Positions 11,315 through 21,282 of a DNA stretch of 45,127 bases are shown piece after piece. This stretch comes from Annulohypoxylon bovei var. microspora. Lineage: Eukaryota > Ascomycota > Sordariomycetes > Xylariales > Hypoxylaceae. The translations under genes and the position numbers were made by a program. Every line of letters starts with the position of its first letter. The first letter of the stretch is position 1. Location: contig MU405414.1 of NCBI GenBank assembly GCA_022836615.1, positions 1 to 45,127 of the forward strand, read 5' to 3'. The notes under the pieces are model-generated. The model had not been told where the DNA came from and searched no databases. It was given only the letters and a program-made list of their open reading frames with translations.

Positions 11315-12273
11315 GGTGAAAGCTGTGATAGCAGGTGTTGAACAACAAATTCAAGCACACTTTTTAGTGAAATATGGAACAATTAAACTCAAAATCGGAT
11401 TTGAACCTACTGCTTATTTATTTGAACGATATCTAACTTCTACCTCACTGTTATATATGGTATTGGAATAGAATGTTGCGGACATGGAGTTTGTCGCTAA
11501 ATCCGCGTAAGTGATCTCAACCCCGGAGCCCGAATCACTAGTATTACACATTATGCTGAGGATTGCTGATCGATCGTTTGAAGCGTAATTACGTAGATGC
11601 TATTAGTATAAAGCTGGACTAGCCCGTCATATGAATGTCAAATAAGACGCTTATAATTTTGTCTGGTGGGTCTTATTCCTTGACTAGAGCAGGTATCTAT
11701 TATTACCATAGAAATAGCGCCTCCTTCGTCGACGGCGCTAATAGTATAAGCCTCTCAACCCACCAACTTAGTCATCGTAACTCACGTTCTCAAGTGTAAT
11801 AGGATAGTGTACGGTTCTAGATCAAGGGGCAATATGAATAGGTACCTAGTGCGTCTCAGCGAACGCAAGGCGGATTTTCAGTCATCTTCAATGACTCTAA
11901 CAGAGGTTTCCTACAGAAAGGTATGTCCTAGATACCTAAGAACAGACAAGTAGCGGACTGGTTAAGTCCTCCTTAGCCAAATGCCCTCTTCGAGCTTTGC
12001 GGTCCCAGACCCGAATCGAAACCGTACGTCGATCACCTGCCAACTGACGTACTAACCTGGGTACACACTGCGCCGACCAATACACCAACCCTAGAGTATT
12101 TCTTTATCCAGTATCCACCTAGAATAAGTAGGTAAACAAGGAATGCACGATTCTCCTTGCTCCTCGTGTGCACCTCAACTTCCAATGCACTTCGCAATGC
12201 AGGTGACGCAACTGTTATCGAAGACGTGAGCGACTTGCTCCGTATTGGGTAGGTACCTGCCTCATAAGTACGT
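11315..12273. other. Gap without a gene
   Basis: About 960 bp between the pyridoxal reductase start and the GPCR stop, so it holds the promoter of the former and the 3' flank of the latter. A stretch at 11960-12060 superficially resembles parts of a tRNA but does not fold as one. No supported coding frame. Confidence 0.4.
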
Positions 12274-13978
12274 TTAAAGACTGGTCAGCGATCCGCCTCG
12301 CATGACCCTCACCGCGCCTCCATTAGCACTAGTTCCACCGATCGTGCTGTCGATGCTGATGTCGCTGCCCGCATCGTCGACGTGGCCGGGGCCTCCCTTG
12401 CCGTGGGTCTTGCGTCTGGCGAGCTCGAGCGCGCGGTCTCTCTCGTCTCTCGCCGCGTTAGCCGCGTGCTGGCCCCTGGGGATGCCCTTACGCGCGTCGA
12501 GCATGGAGCGGATCTCCTCGCGGAGCGGCTTCCAGGAGGTGGAGAAGAAGATGACGGCGTTCCAGACGCCCTGCAGCGGCAGCACGACGGCGCTAGCCAG
12601 GTTGAGCGCGAAGCTAGCGGACTCGGCGTAGACGAGGTCGTGCACGCGGTTGATGCTGCTCGGCGTCCATGTGACGAATACGCTGATCGCGAACACGAAA
12701 GACGTTCGCAGGTACGCCATCTTCACCGGGTCCATGTGGTTGAAGCGCGCGCGCCATCGTTGGAAGTTCTCCTGCACCCGTGCTCGGAGTCCCTCCCGAG
12801 GGGGCGGGTCCGCCGTGATCTGAGTTACGGTCGTCTGATACGGGTTGGGCGACGAGATTGGTGTCGAAGGGCCATCGAAGTAAGATTGGTCATCAGGCGG
12901 GCCATCAAACCAGTTTCCTGGTGCCGTCGTGCTAGCAGACGACGGTCCGTCGATGGGGTGAGCGGTGGATGAATTGACCGTTGTTACCTGTACTACTTCC
13001 CTGTTGATGCTACCCATAATAGCTGCGTTCGCAAATAGAGTCTGTTCACATGCTTAGCTTCTCAGCTTTGGCTATCGGTATTATATAGGGCTTACCTTCT
13101 CTCCTGAATCGCGCACGGTCGGCGCTTCGCGAGCAGGATTGCTCAAAGATAGATTGCGTAGTTGGTTGCGTTGTTTGAACACATGATAACCGACCGCAAC
13201 GTATATGCAAGTGGAGAGGATGATGCAGACCCAAATTGGGAGGTAGTACGTGTAGATTCGTAAGTTGGACCAGTCCTTATCTATCCAACACCAAATCTGA
13301 AGTTGTTGTCAGCATATTTCACGACAATATAGATCACGATAAGAGGATAAGGATGGGTGGGGTTGATATAGACTTACCGTCGCATTACCGTATACATTCT
13401 GACCATCACCGCCGCGCACAACAAGTAACCATATAGAAGGAATGAACGGGACGCCATAACAGACGATGAAGTATGCGTACCAGTAGCGTAGAAAGCTATT
13501 GGTATTTGCGGAGAAGAAGAATACCATGTATACGTTGACGGCCATGGCAAAAGACCACCACGGATCTGATTGCATAAACCTGGAAATGTATTAGTCCAAG
13601 TTTGTGGGTAACTGTATCCCCTTGGTGGATCTGTAAATAAAGGGGAAATCGGTAGCAAACTCACAGTTCAAACATGAAGGCTTGAGCTTGACAGAGGTTG
13701 CTGTTCGAACCTGCCAGCACCCCCGAGTATCCCATCAAGCAGGCAATGCTGGCTCCAAGGTTCGCGAAAGATGCGAAGACAATGAAGGTATTCGGTACGG
13801 AGCGGATTCGCTTAAGAAAGGTGTAGGCGATGAAGATCATGAGCACGCCGGTGACGGACAAGGCGGCTCCCAGTCTTTCGAATACCACGATGGTTTCGAT
13901 ATGTTGTCTTGTCAGTGCCCCGGGAGCGACAATCTCCCCGGTTCCGTCGGGGTCATTACGTATCATACCATCCATCAC
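12274..13978 (-). CDS. Seven-transmembrane receptor, cAMP-receptor-like / Git3 class GPCR (494 aa, four exons)
   Basis: Proposed exons 13978-13665, 13579-13378, 13296-13096 and 13041-12274; all junctions keep frame with GTGAGT, GTAAGT or GTAAGC donors. Hydrophobic helices are visible in order: about residues 30-53, 60-88, 95-125 (TM3, beginning with a Cys-containing L-C-Q-A-Q), 135-160, 185-210, then after a long loop 335-360 and 375-400. Loop three between TM5 and TM6 (about 120 residues) is rich in Pro, Ser, Thr and Asp. The C-terminal tail is charged with Ser/Gly-rich ends. This layout fits fungal cAMP-receptor-like and Git3-type receptors, which sense extracellular signals (glucose in yeast Git3) and couple to G proteins at the plasma membrane. 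The ligand is unknown. The start was chosen as the first ATG, since no upstream in-frame Met exists before a stop. Confidence 0.85.
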
Positions 13979-16900
13979 AGTTATCTTGACTTGATTAGGA
14001 TATATAGGTATCGATAGTAATAGAAATACCGATCGGACGATATTTCACCAGGTAGAGCAATGCCGTAGGAACGGCTCACCCTTGACATAACCTTGACGAA
14101 ATAAATCCAATTTGTAGGGATAGTTAGATGATCCAATGGATATCAATGTGCCTATACCATGAATGAATGTAGGGGACGTTTATGTTGCGATTGCATAGGT
14201 CACCCCTCTATTCATAGATACGCAGTTGATATAGGTAGATGGGATATGAGTGGTTGGGATGTTTGAGCTGCTACTACCTTGATAGCTAGCAGGAATTCTG
14301 TAGGGGTGTAGGAGGGTTAACAACACCTTGGAGGTAGACGAGTGTCGATGTAGAGGAAATGCGTGTAGGAACGTGTTGGTAAGTTATCTAGGAACGAAAA
14401 GAATTTGGGAAAAAGTCTGTACGTAACTCTGCGAACAAATAAAACTCGTAACAAAAAATTGTTGATAGTCGAAGGGAAAAGGTTGAAGCTGAGGATCCGG
14501 CGGACGGTATCGAGGGTGGGTTAAGTGAGAGGGTATATGAGATGGATGTAATCTGATGTATGGAGGATGCTAGGTACGGCACATGGACTTCTAAAGGTAG
14601 TACCTTGGATGGCTTAGTAGTGTGATAAGCCCGGGGACGTAGCTCGAATAAAAAATTGGATGTGAACTACTAGTTGCCAGGTGCCATAGGCAACTCGAGC
14701 GCTCGCTATTAGGAAAGGTATAACACGACTAATATCAAAGTTTAATGGAAGTGAATTAGAACACGCCCATATACGCATGTTTCCGCATCCTAAGTTCGCT
14801 TGCTAGTCAGATATAAGCCACGTTTATGGCTGCATGCCCAGTGCTCAGGTGGTCTGCAGATAATTATGACAGGAGTAAATGAGGGGAGCTCATGTAGGAG
14901 TACCTGGTAGTGTACATTCGGTGGGCGTATGGCTATACGCTTGGTAAGGACCTCATCATCTGGAGATATTGAAGTACCTCCTTACCTACTTGGTTAGCTG
15001 GTAGGTTGGCAGGTAGCAGCAATATGGGTAATTTACCAGTCCCTTCCATGATTCCCAGAAACCAGACTCAGACCTTCTAGCAATTTATACCGTTGCACAG
15101 CAAGTAATGTTACCTGAGTAAGAGAATCTTTCGTGCCTAGGTACGAAAGAGCTATATTCTGTGGGACCTCGTGAGAATATTCGTGCGAATATTCGTGTGA
15201 TAGATATGTTAAAATACGAGACTACCAATCTGACAATTTGAATAATATCAAGATATCCAGAGCCTTATCAAAGGTACTAAGGTATTCAAAGGATCCGCTC
15301 CTTCTAGAAGCTCTTAGTGTCTTGGTGCAGGACTATATCTGCACCAATTAGTTTGTTAGATAAAATTCGTTTGGGCTTGCCCTAAGAAATATCATGCAGA
15401 TGCATGGAAGTAAGGGGTGATATGAACCACACCTACAAACCGAACAAAGTATAAGAAGGCCAGAGCAGCCTACTTAGGTACATACAATACCAACATCATG
15501 AAGTCCCCCGCAGATCGCCGTAGCCTGCATAAGTATTCAGGCGAGCCTCACCAAATAATACTGAATGAGGTTACCGAAGATGTAGCTGGATGCAACCTTG
15601 GAACGATGTGCACATATAAAAGTGCAATGTAGGATTAGAAGAATTTTCCCTACTACGAATAAGAGTTTTGACGCATAGACTGGCTTATCTAGGTGGTATT
15701 ATTAGGGCTTATATTCTAAAGCCATCTGGCGTATGGCTGCCTCTGCTACTTGCGTGTTATTTTTTCCAGGGGCCAGCTGCGGAGAGCAAACAAGGGTTGG
15801 AGATTTGGAGACTCGAAAATTATCTAACTCACGAAATCCCATCCCGTCTGTCTCCACGTAGACTATTGGATGTAAAACCTAGTTGATCGGGGCAATACAT
15901 TACAAGGCGATTCCTTGCATGTCGATCACTTAGGGTGGAGGAGGTATGGTATCCTTGGACGGCTCCCCTGAAGCTGCTGGACTCTTAGCTACCGAATATC
16001 TCGTCGCTGGTGGCTAAACTGGTGTTAGGAAGGTCTCCAAGAATTTGTATCGTAAACATTAAAAACGCGCAGAGGAAGATAGCTTTGGTGAACAAAGGGT
16101 ATTATTGATTGAGAGTGACGGGCTGCTGTTTGCTACACCACATATGCAAGCTGCAACAGCGGTCCAATGACGAATGACTCTCACATCTCAATGAAATGCA
16201 CTGAGGCTAAGTACTGCCGCTTCGAGGTGCTGGTCCAATCAAAATTGGGGACTGATCAAGGTATTGGCTTGCGGCGACAAAGTCTCGGTCACGGAATGAG
16301 TTGTCTAAGATAACTTCAAGGTTACCTACTTCAATGCCTATGGAAGATTGCAGTTAGCGACAAAGGTTCCCGCAACAGTTCCGGGTATTATGAACAACTT
16401 AGACCCGGATTTCCGAGCCTATCGTGATGTAATATTTAGACTACTCGCCGAGCTTGGAGTAGTGATTCAAATCGTATGAACGGCTCCCAATATAAGAACG
16501 AGCATTGTCTTAAAGAGAAAAACAACCCGTTAACGACCTTGAAAAGAGTTGCAGGTAAAGAGAGAATTTGAGTGGGGTACTCTCCTAGAGCTTTGAAGGT
16601 TAGCGGAAGACCCACCGTGCCCACCGTGTGACCCCCGGGCCATTTGCCCATGGGGAAAGTAAATTCAGCACTAGGGTTATTACCGTTTGTGGCGGATAGC
16701 ACTAATTTAACGGCGTATGATTGGCTAACCCAGCTATTAAACATAATGGGGCACACAATCTAGCTCGTAACTTCATATTAGAAACTCAATATCTCTCTCC
16801 TTACAATCAAATGGTTCTTACCGATGAATTTCTCGTGATCACTTCAACTTAAACAAAAATCATTATTGGTAAGTAAGTTATAAGAATCTGAAACCCTTGA

Positions 16901-18118
16901 CCTGGCCAATGGTTTCGGGAGTTAAAGTGATGTCGAGGAGGACAAGAAAAAAGGTCGTAACCAATCCGAGCTCGGACTTGAAGTCCCCTAATTCCAACCG
17001 AGCACTTGTGTCACTTATTCGAACATTTAACCAGGAAGTCTGTGTAAGTGTACGTGTAACATCCTCGTATCTTCTTATGGGTATAAATTTGTCGTTCGTA
17101 GTGTTTCGTCAATGACAGTTGTGGATATATTGAGCCTAGACAGCGACCCAATTCCAGCTTTCCAACCCTACGATGCTGAGCTTTCGGCGTGAGACCTAGT
17201 CCATCATTTCTAAGTTGTGAGATAGTACTAAACGCATCCCAATGCTTTTAGGAGTCTAGTCTCGAACCTCATACTCTAGGTACCTATGCATGCTATCAAG
17301 TGCGTCTATCTTTTATGAGCCAAGTGCCGTGCCCTCGGTAGCCTCGTTATTGACCTTTTTGTCTCAAATCTGATTCATTAAAACAGTTCATACTCGATTT
17401 TTCAACCGCACCATCATCCCATCAACCAGCTTCAGCGTCACCTACCGTTCCTTATATGTGTCGCATCAGTTCGGAGAACAAACGAGGTTCGCAATTGGAG
17501 TAAAGCCTCGCTCTGAATTGTTGAGAGGGGAGAAGTTCTTATACCCCCGAAACGTCATAGCGGCGGGCAACAAGGACAACCGCGATGAGCGCCTCGAGAT
17601 TGAGGACCTCTCTCAAAGATGCATCAAGCAGAAGTTGGCGAAGTCGTTAGCCGTGTCTCCACACACCCCGGGATCGTGCTAGATCATTATGGCGTAATTG
17701 TAAACATTGACTTCTTTTGAAGAGGACTCGCCTGTTGATGTATGCACGCTAAGGCCGGGCTCCGATTCCGTCTTCCGGGCTATGCCGGCAAGAAACCAAA
17801 CGCGGAGTATTTCCTTAATACATAACGACGCTTGTATAGGTATGTTAAACAAGTTGAAATGTCTTTGCCAAAGCATGCGGTGTGCGCGAACGAAGTCATT
17901 CGGCCGTCCATGTTGTCAAAACCGATGTCAACATCCATGGCAACACCGCAAATGATGTCAAAGGTGAGGTTTCCGGTAAGGTGGATAAGTTAGAACGCAT
18001 TGCAAGTCAACGTCGAAGACTTCGAATAGACAAAAGTGCAAGAAAGCGTTCGCCACTTACATGTGGAGCGAGGATTGATGTCCGACCAGTAGAGCTACAG
18101 CCACACCTTGATATACTG
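13979..18118. other. 4.1-kb gene-poor interval
   Basis: Begins with the promoter side of the GPCR gene. Open frames here are short and unlike proteins, apart from a decayed fragment at 16201-16479 (+), listed separately. Repeated short T/A-rich motifs such as ttacctacttgg and tggtaggttggcaggtag occur near 14980-15020. A frame at 15668-15886 (+) has a hydrophobic stretch (G-V-W-L-P-L-L-L-A-C-Y-F-F) but no supporting context. No RNA gene recognised. Confidence 0.4.
16201..16479 (+). pseudogene. Possible decayed gene fragment with RIP-type stops
   Basis: One frame runs 93 codons to TGA at 16477-16479, with stops at 16297-16299 (TGA) and 16306-16308 (TAA). The reading is protein-like on both sides: L-A-C-G-D-K-V-S-V-T-E before the stops, and N-F-K-V-T-Y-F-N-A-Y-G, V-P-A-T-V-P-G-I-M-N-N-L-D-P-D-F-R-A-Y-R-D and L-L-A-E-L-G-V after. 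The two stops lie two codons apart and could derive from TGG and CAA by C-to-T/G-to-A change. I do not recognise the family. Chance is possible, but the second half is a 55-codon open frame with good codon-level variety. Confidence 0.3.
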
Positions 18119-19060
18119 CTACCAATGATCCCCATCACACAAGTCGTTATAATACTCGACGTATTCAACAACAGGCATATACATCCAGCCCACGTCCTCC
18201 TCCCCGTGGTCTGTAGCGCTGTCTTCCTAAAAACCAACGGGATAGTCTAGCTCCTTCTCTTCCTCATCAAGGTATACCGACATTCCTTTATCGTCCTGAG
18301 ATAACGGCGAAAATTCTGCGCGCACAAGCTTAACTACAGGGCCGGTAGACATATCGCCGAGCGACTCCAGACAGAGTTCATCTACCACGAGGAAGAAATT
18401 ATGTCGTGCGCCGGCGAAGTAATCCCGATCGCGCTCCCAGACGTAGGTGGTGTTCTCATGTCCTATGTCATTGAAGCCTTCTATGATTCCTCCACTAGTA
18501 CCCGAATTAGGCTGCTCAGCTGAGTTACGCTTCAGCTCATCGCGTGCCCACGTCCTGAACGCAACTCGAATCGCATCCAGTTTGCGACGATCATACGTCG
18601 CTAGGTTATCCACGGCAAATGAATGATGGGGGGAAAGAAGGTCGTCATGGCTTTGCAACTCAAGGCGCTTTCTTATTCTTCCTTCAATTCTCTCCAGCAT
18701 CCGGTTCCATGCCGCGTCATTGCCATACGAAACACGGTACACTGCAAAACCCCAAAGTGCATCGGCTCTGATGTCCTCTTCGCACAGCGACTTATCGATG
18801 CCGTCTAGGTCATCAGTCATGGCCGTTAAAAGTGCATTTGCGTGAGTCATGGTCAAAATAGAGCGAAGTCTAGATGGGTAGCGGGGGTCCTGGACCCTTG
18901 TAGTGACGACTCTCCGCTGTCTATGCGACAGTGCTTCCGCCCAGCGTCGTGGCGCTGCGAGTTTGGTGGCTCGAGAAAGTAAAAATCGTGTTCTGCGCGA
19001 TGCGAAAATGACGGCACTCGCCCAGGAAGCCGTTTGCAAAGGGGACACTCGATAGGTCAT
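18119..19060 (-). pseudogene. Fungal hypothetical protein (W-G-F-x-V-Y-R type), C-terminus interrupted by TAG stops
   Basis: The open frame is 277 codons from 19060 to a TAG at 18227-18229. Alternative start Met codons exist; the one at about residue 71 (M-T-H-A-N-A-L) precedes the conserved-looking part. The core W-G-F-A-V-Y-R-V-S-Y-G-N-D-A-A-W followed by F-F-L-V-V-D-E resembles a widespread family of uncharacterised fungal proteins. After the TAG the same frame continues as convincing protein (E-D-S-A-T-D-H-G-E-E-D-V-G-W-M-Y-M-P-V-V-E-Y-V-E-Y-Y) for 35 codons to another TAG at 18119-18121, and a third TAG follows. Explanations: CAG-to-TAG decay (RIP type), or a 51-bp in-frame intron 18277-18227 that begins GTATAC and ends TTTTAG, which would remove the first stop. 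It may therefore still be functional as a slightly shorter protein. Confidence 0.5.
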
Positions 19061-19536
19061 TCACGTTAATGACCCCGAGAGCGTAATACTAAAGCGGATT
19101 TCGAAGAGTAGCCGATGAGATGATCTCGCGAATTTTGCTTCTAATATAAGACGATATTTTCGGATCCCTCGGCTTTTGGGGTAGGAAATTTAATCCACGA
19201 AGACGTCGTGTAGCTATACGAAATAGTGTCGTTAGTGACAGAAATAGGAAAAGGAGTAGGGCAATATCATATCACGTGGACGAATGCGATAGTTCAACAA
19301 TCTCATTTCAAGAGACTACCTTTGGTTCCCAGATTGTTGGGACCTATTATATCCGATAGGTTCGAGTATCATAAGTCGTGTCTATAGAAAAGGCGTCAAT
19401 ATTGAAATCACGCCTCGCTTCCGCCTCTAGTACAATGCCAAAACGAGTCGAGCACCAAGGAAGACAAGGTATCTAGAGCATCCTCACAACCCTACGCTCA
19501 TGCGATTTAATACACTTCCGCCGTCCCGGCTCTCTA
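19061..19536. other. Intergenic spacer
   Basis: 476 bp between two genes on the - strand: promoter of the hypothetical gene and 3' flank of the MFS transporter. Contains TATCACGTGGAC at about 19270-19281 with a CACGTG E-box, a candidate bHLH site for the upstream gene. Nothing else seen. Confidence 0.35.
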
Positions 19537-21282
19537 TCAAACCGTGTACAAGAAATCAGGTTTCCCGTCACCCAGAGCCTCAATCTCCGCCGCGCTCTTA
19601 CCCTCGATACGGTAGTCGCGCTTCCCCTGGCGCCTTTTGTTGTTCTCAATACGCAGCAGCGTCGTCATGAGCACGCTGCCGCCAAACAGAAATAGCGTCA
19701 TATACGCGACCATGACCCCGTGACCTTCGAGATATCTCGGCGGGTTGAAGTAGATGTTCGAGCTAACGATGCCGTTCAGGTTGCCCCAGCCGATCACGAA
19801 ACCGAGCACGACACCCCGCTTGTAGACACCTTCGATGTTGTTCGCCATCCAGCTGATGGTGTTGGAAATGCAGGGGTATATTCCCAGCGCTCCGAGGAAG
19901 GTCCCAGCGTACTTAACCCTGGGGTCGGTGGAGGCGAGAAGCATTAAGAATCCGGCGATACCGACGACACTAACGACGATATTGCACAGACCGCGTTGGC
20001 GGGTTCGGTCGGCGATGAAACCGACCACGACGGTTAGTAAAGCGGCGGCAGCATACGGAGGTACACTCAAGAGCTGAGCGCGGACGGTACTAGTGCCCCA
20101 GCCTAGCTCTTGAATAATGCTGGGTAAGAAAAGCGAAAAAGCGTATAGAGGCATGTCACAGCCCATGTAAATGACCATGCCCAACCACATCTTCCAGTCT
20201 TTAAGCCCAGCGATCAGATAACTCATCTTCCACTCCTCATGCTCAGCTGAGGACTGTTGGTCCAGCTTGAGTCGTCGGACTACGCGAATACGGTCATCGT
20301 CCGAAAGGAATCGAGCTTGGTCGGGGAAGTCATGCACCATCCAAAATGATGCGAAGCCAAACACCACAGTAAGGAGTCCTTCTAAGATGAATATCCAAGC
20401 CCAACCAGGTCTGCCACCGATGCCGTTCATCAGTTCTATTGCGGCGGCAAGGAGGCCACCGAAAGAGCCCGAGATAGCTGCTGCTGAGAAAAAGATAGCC
20501 TGGGAGAGGTTAGCATCACGGAAGACGTCTAATGCGAGAAGGGATCTAGGTAAACATACGGCACGGACACCGAACTCGGACCGGCGATACCAACACGATA
20601 GATAATAATTCACACCGGGAAACAGACCAGCCTCAGCTAGACCGAGAAACCAACGCGCTGCCATGATGCCGGAGTAATTATACACGAAGCCCATCCCTGT
20701 CATCGAAGCACCCCATAGAACCCTTAGGTGTTACGGCGTTAGCTAACTGGTCTTTGGCTTGGGTTCCGATGATTGCGGTTATGACTTACATGATGATTGG
20801 GATGAATATGGACGGCCGCAGCTTCTTGAGAAGAACATTGGTCAGAGGCTCGAAGAGGGAGTACGAGATGAAGAAAATGGTAAGTGTCTGATTGTACTGG
20901 TCTGGAACGCTTAGGTGTAAGTCTTGTGGAAGATTTGCGACTTTTGCGTTGCCAATGTTGGTCCGATCCAAGAACGCAAGCAAATACAAGATACAGAGCT
21001 AGAACCGTAGATGTCAGCCATGTGCGACGGGACTTGGCGCGGTACATACGAGCATACCCAAGGTATTAATATCCAATCAAGTCTCCGAACTAATTTGCTA
21101 TCCTAATATAGTTGTCAGTAGTTGCAAAAAAGAAAAAAAGCCAAAGCGATGATACTCACAATCTTGTCCTTCTCTTCCTGACTAAGATGAGCATCGGGAT
21201 CTGGGGGCAATCCGTCAAAGGTTTCGACATGATTTGCGTCCTGAGAGTCACGCGAGGCAGAGCGCTTTTCCACGTCACTCAT
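19537..21282 (-). CDS. MFS transporter, allantoate permease / anion:cation symporter family (500 aa, five exons)
   Basis: Proposed exons 21282-21160, 21102-21058, 20998-20790, 20722-20560 and 20499-19537. Family marks: L-A-F-L-D-R-T-N-I-G-N-A-K in TM1, A-R-W-F-L-G-L-A-E-A-G-L-F-P-G in TM4, a central charged loop, and the usual ending G-D-G-K-P-D-F-L-Y-T-V. About twelve hydrophobic helices. Members (Dal5, Tna1 and many fungal paralogues) import small organic anions such as allantoate, nicotinate or pantothenate across the plasma membrane; the substrate here cannot be told. The intron at 20559-20500 is exactly 60 bp, stop-free and in frame, so the genomic frame runs through it; its GTATGT donor, GCTAAC branch point and CAG acceptor, and the family alignment it restores, argue that it is spliced. 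The penultimate 5' exon is only 45 bp. Confidence 0.9.

Noticed and set aside
11960..12060. tRNA-like text (ggtttcgattcgggtc on the - strand with a cagttgg upstream)
   Set aside because: The supposed A and B boxes are too close together, and no acceptor, anticodon or T stem can be paired.
12302..12972. Long + strand open frames opposite the GPCR's last exon
   Set aside because: They are the antisense of a GC-rich coding exon with clear receptor features; the frames have no family resemblance.
15668..15886. 72-codon + strand frame with a hydrophobic stretch
   Set aside because: No proper start context (non-ATG start), no conservation evidence and the hydrophobic run is internal.
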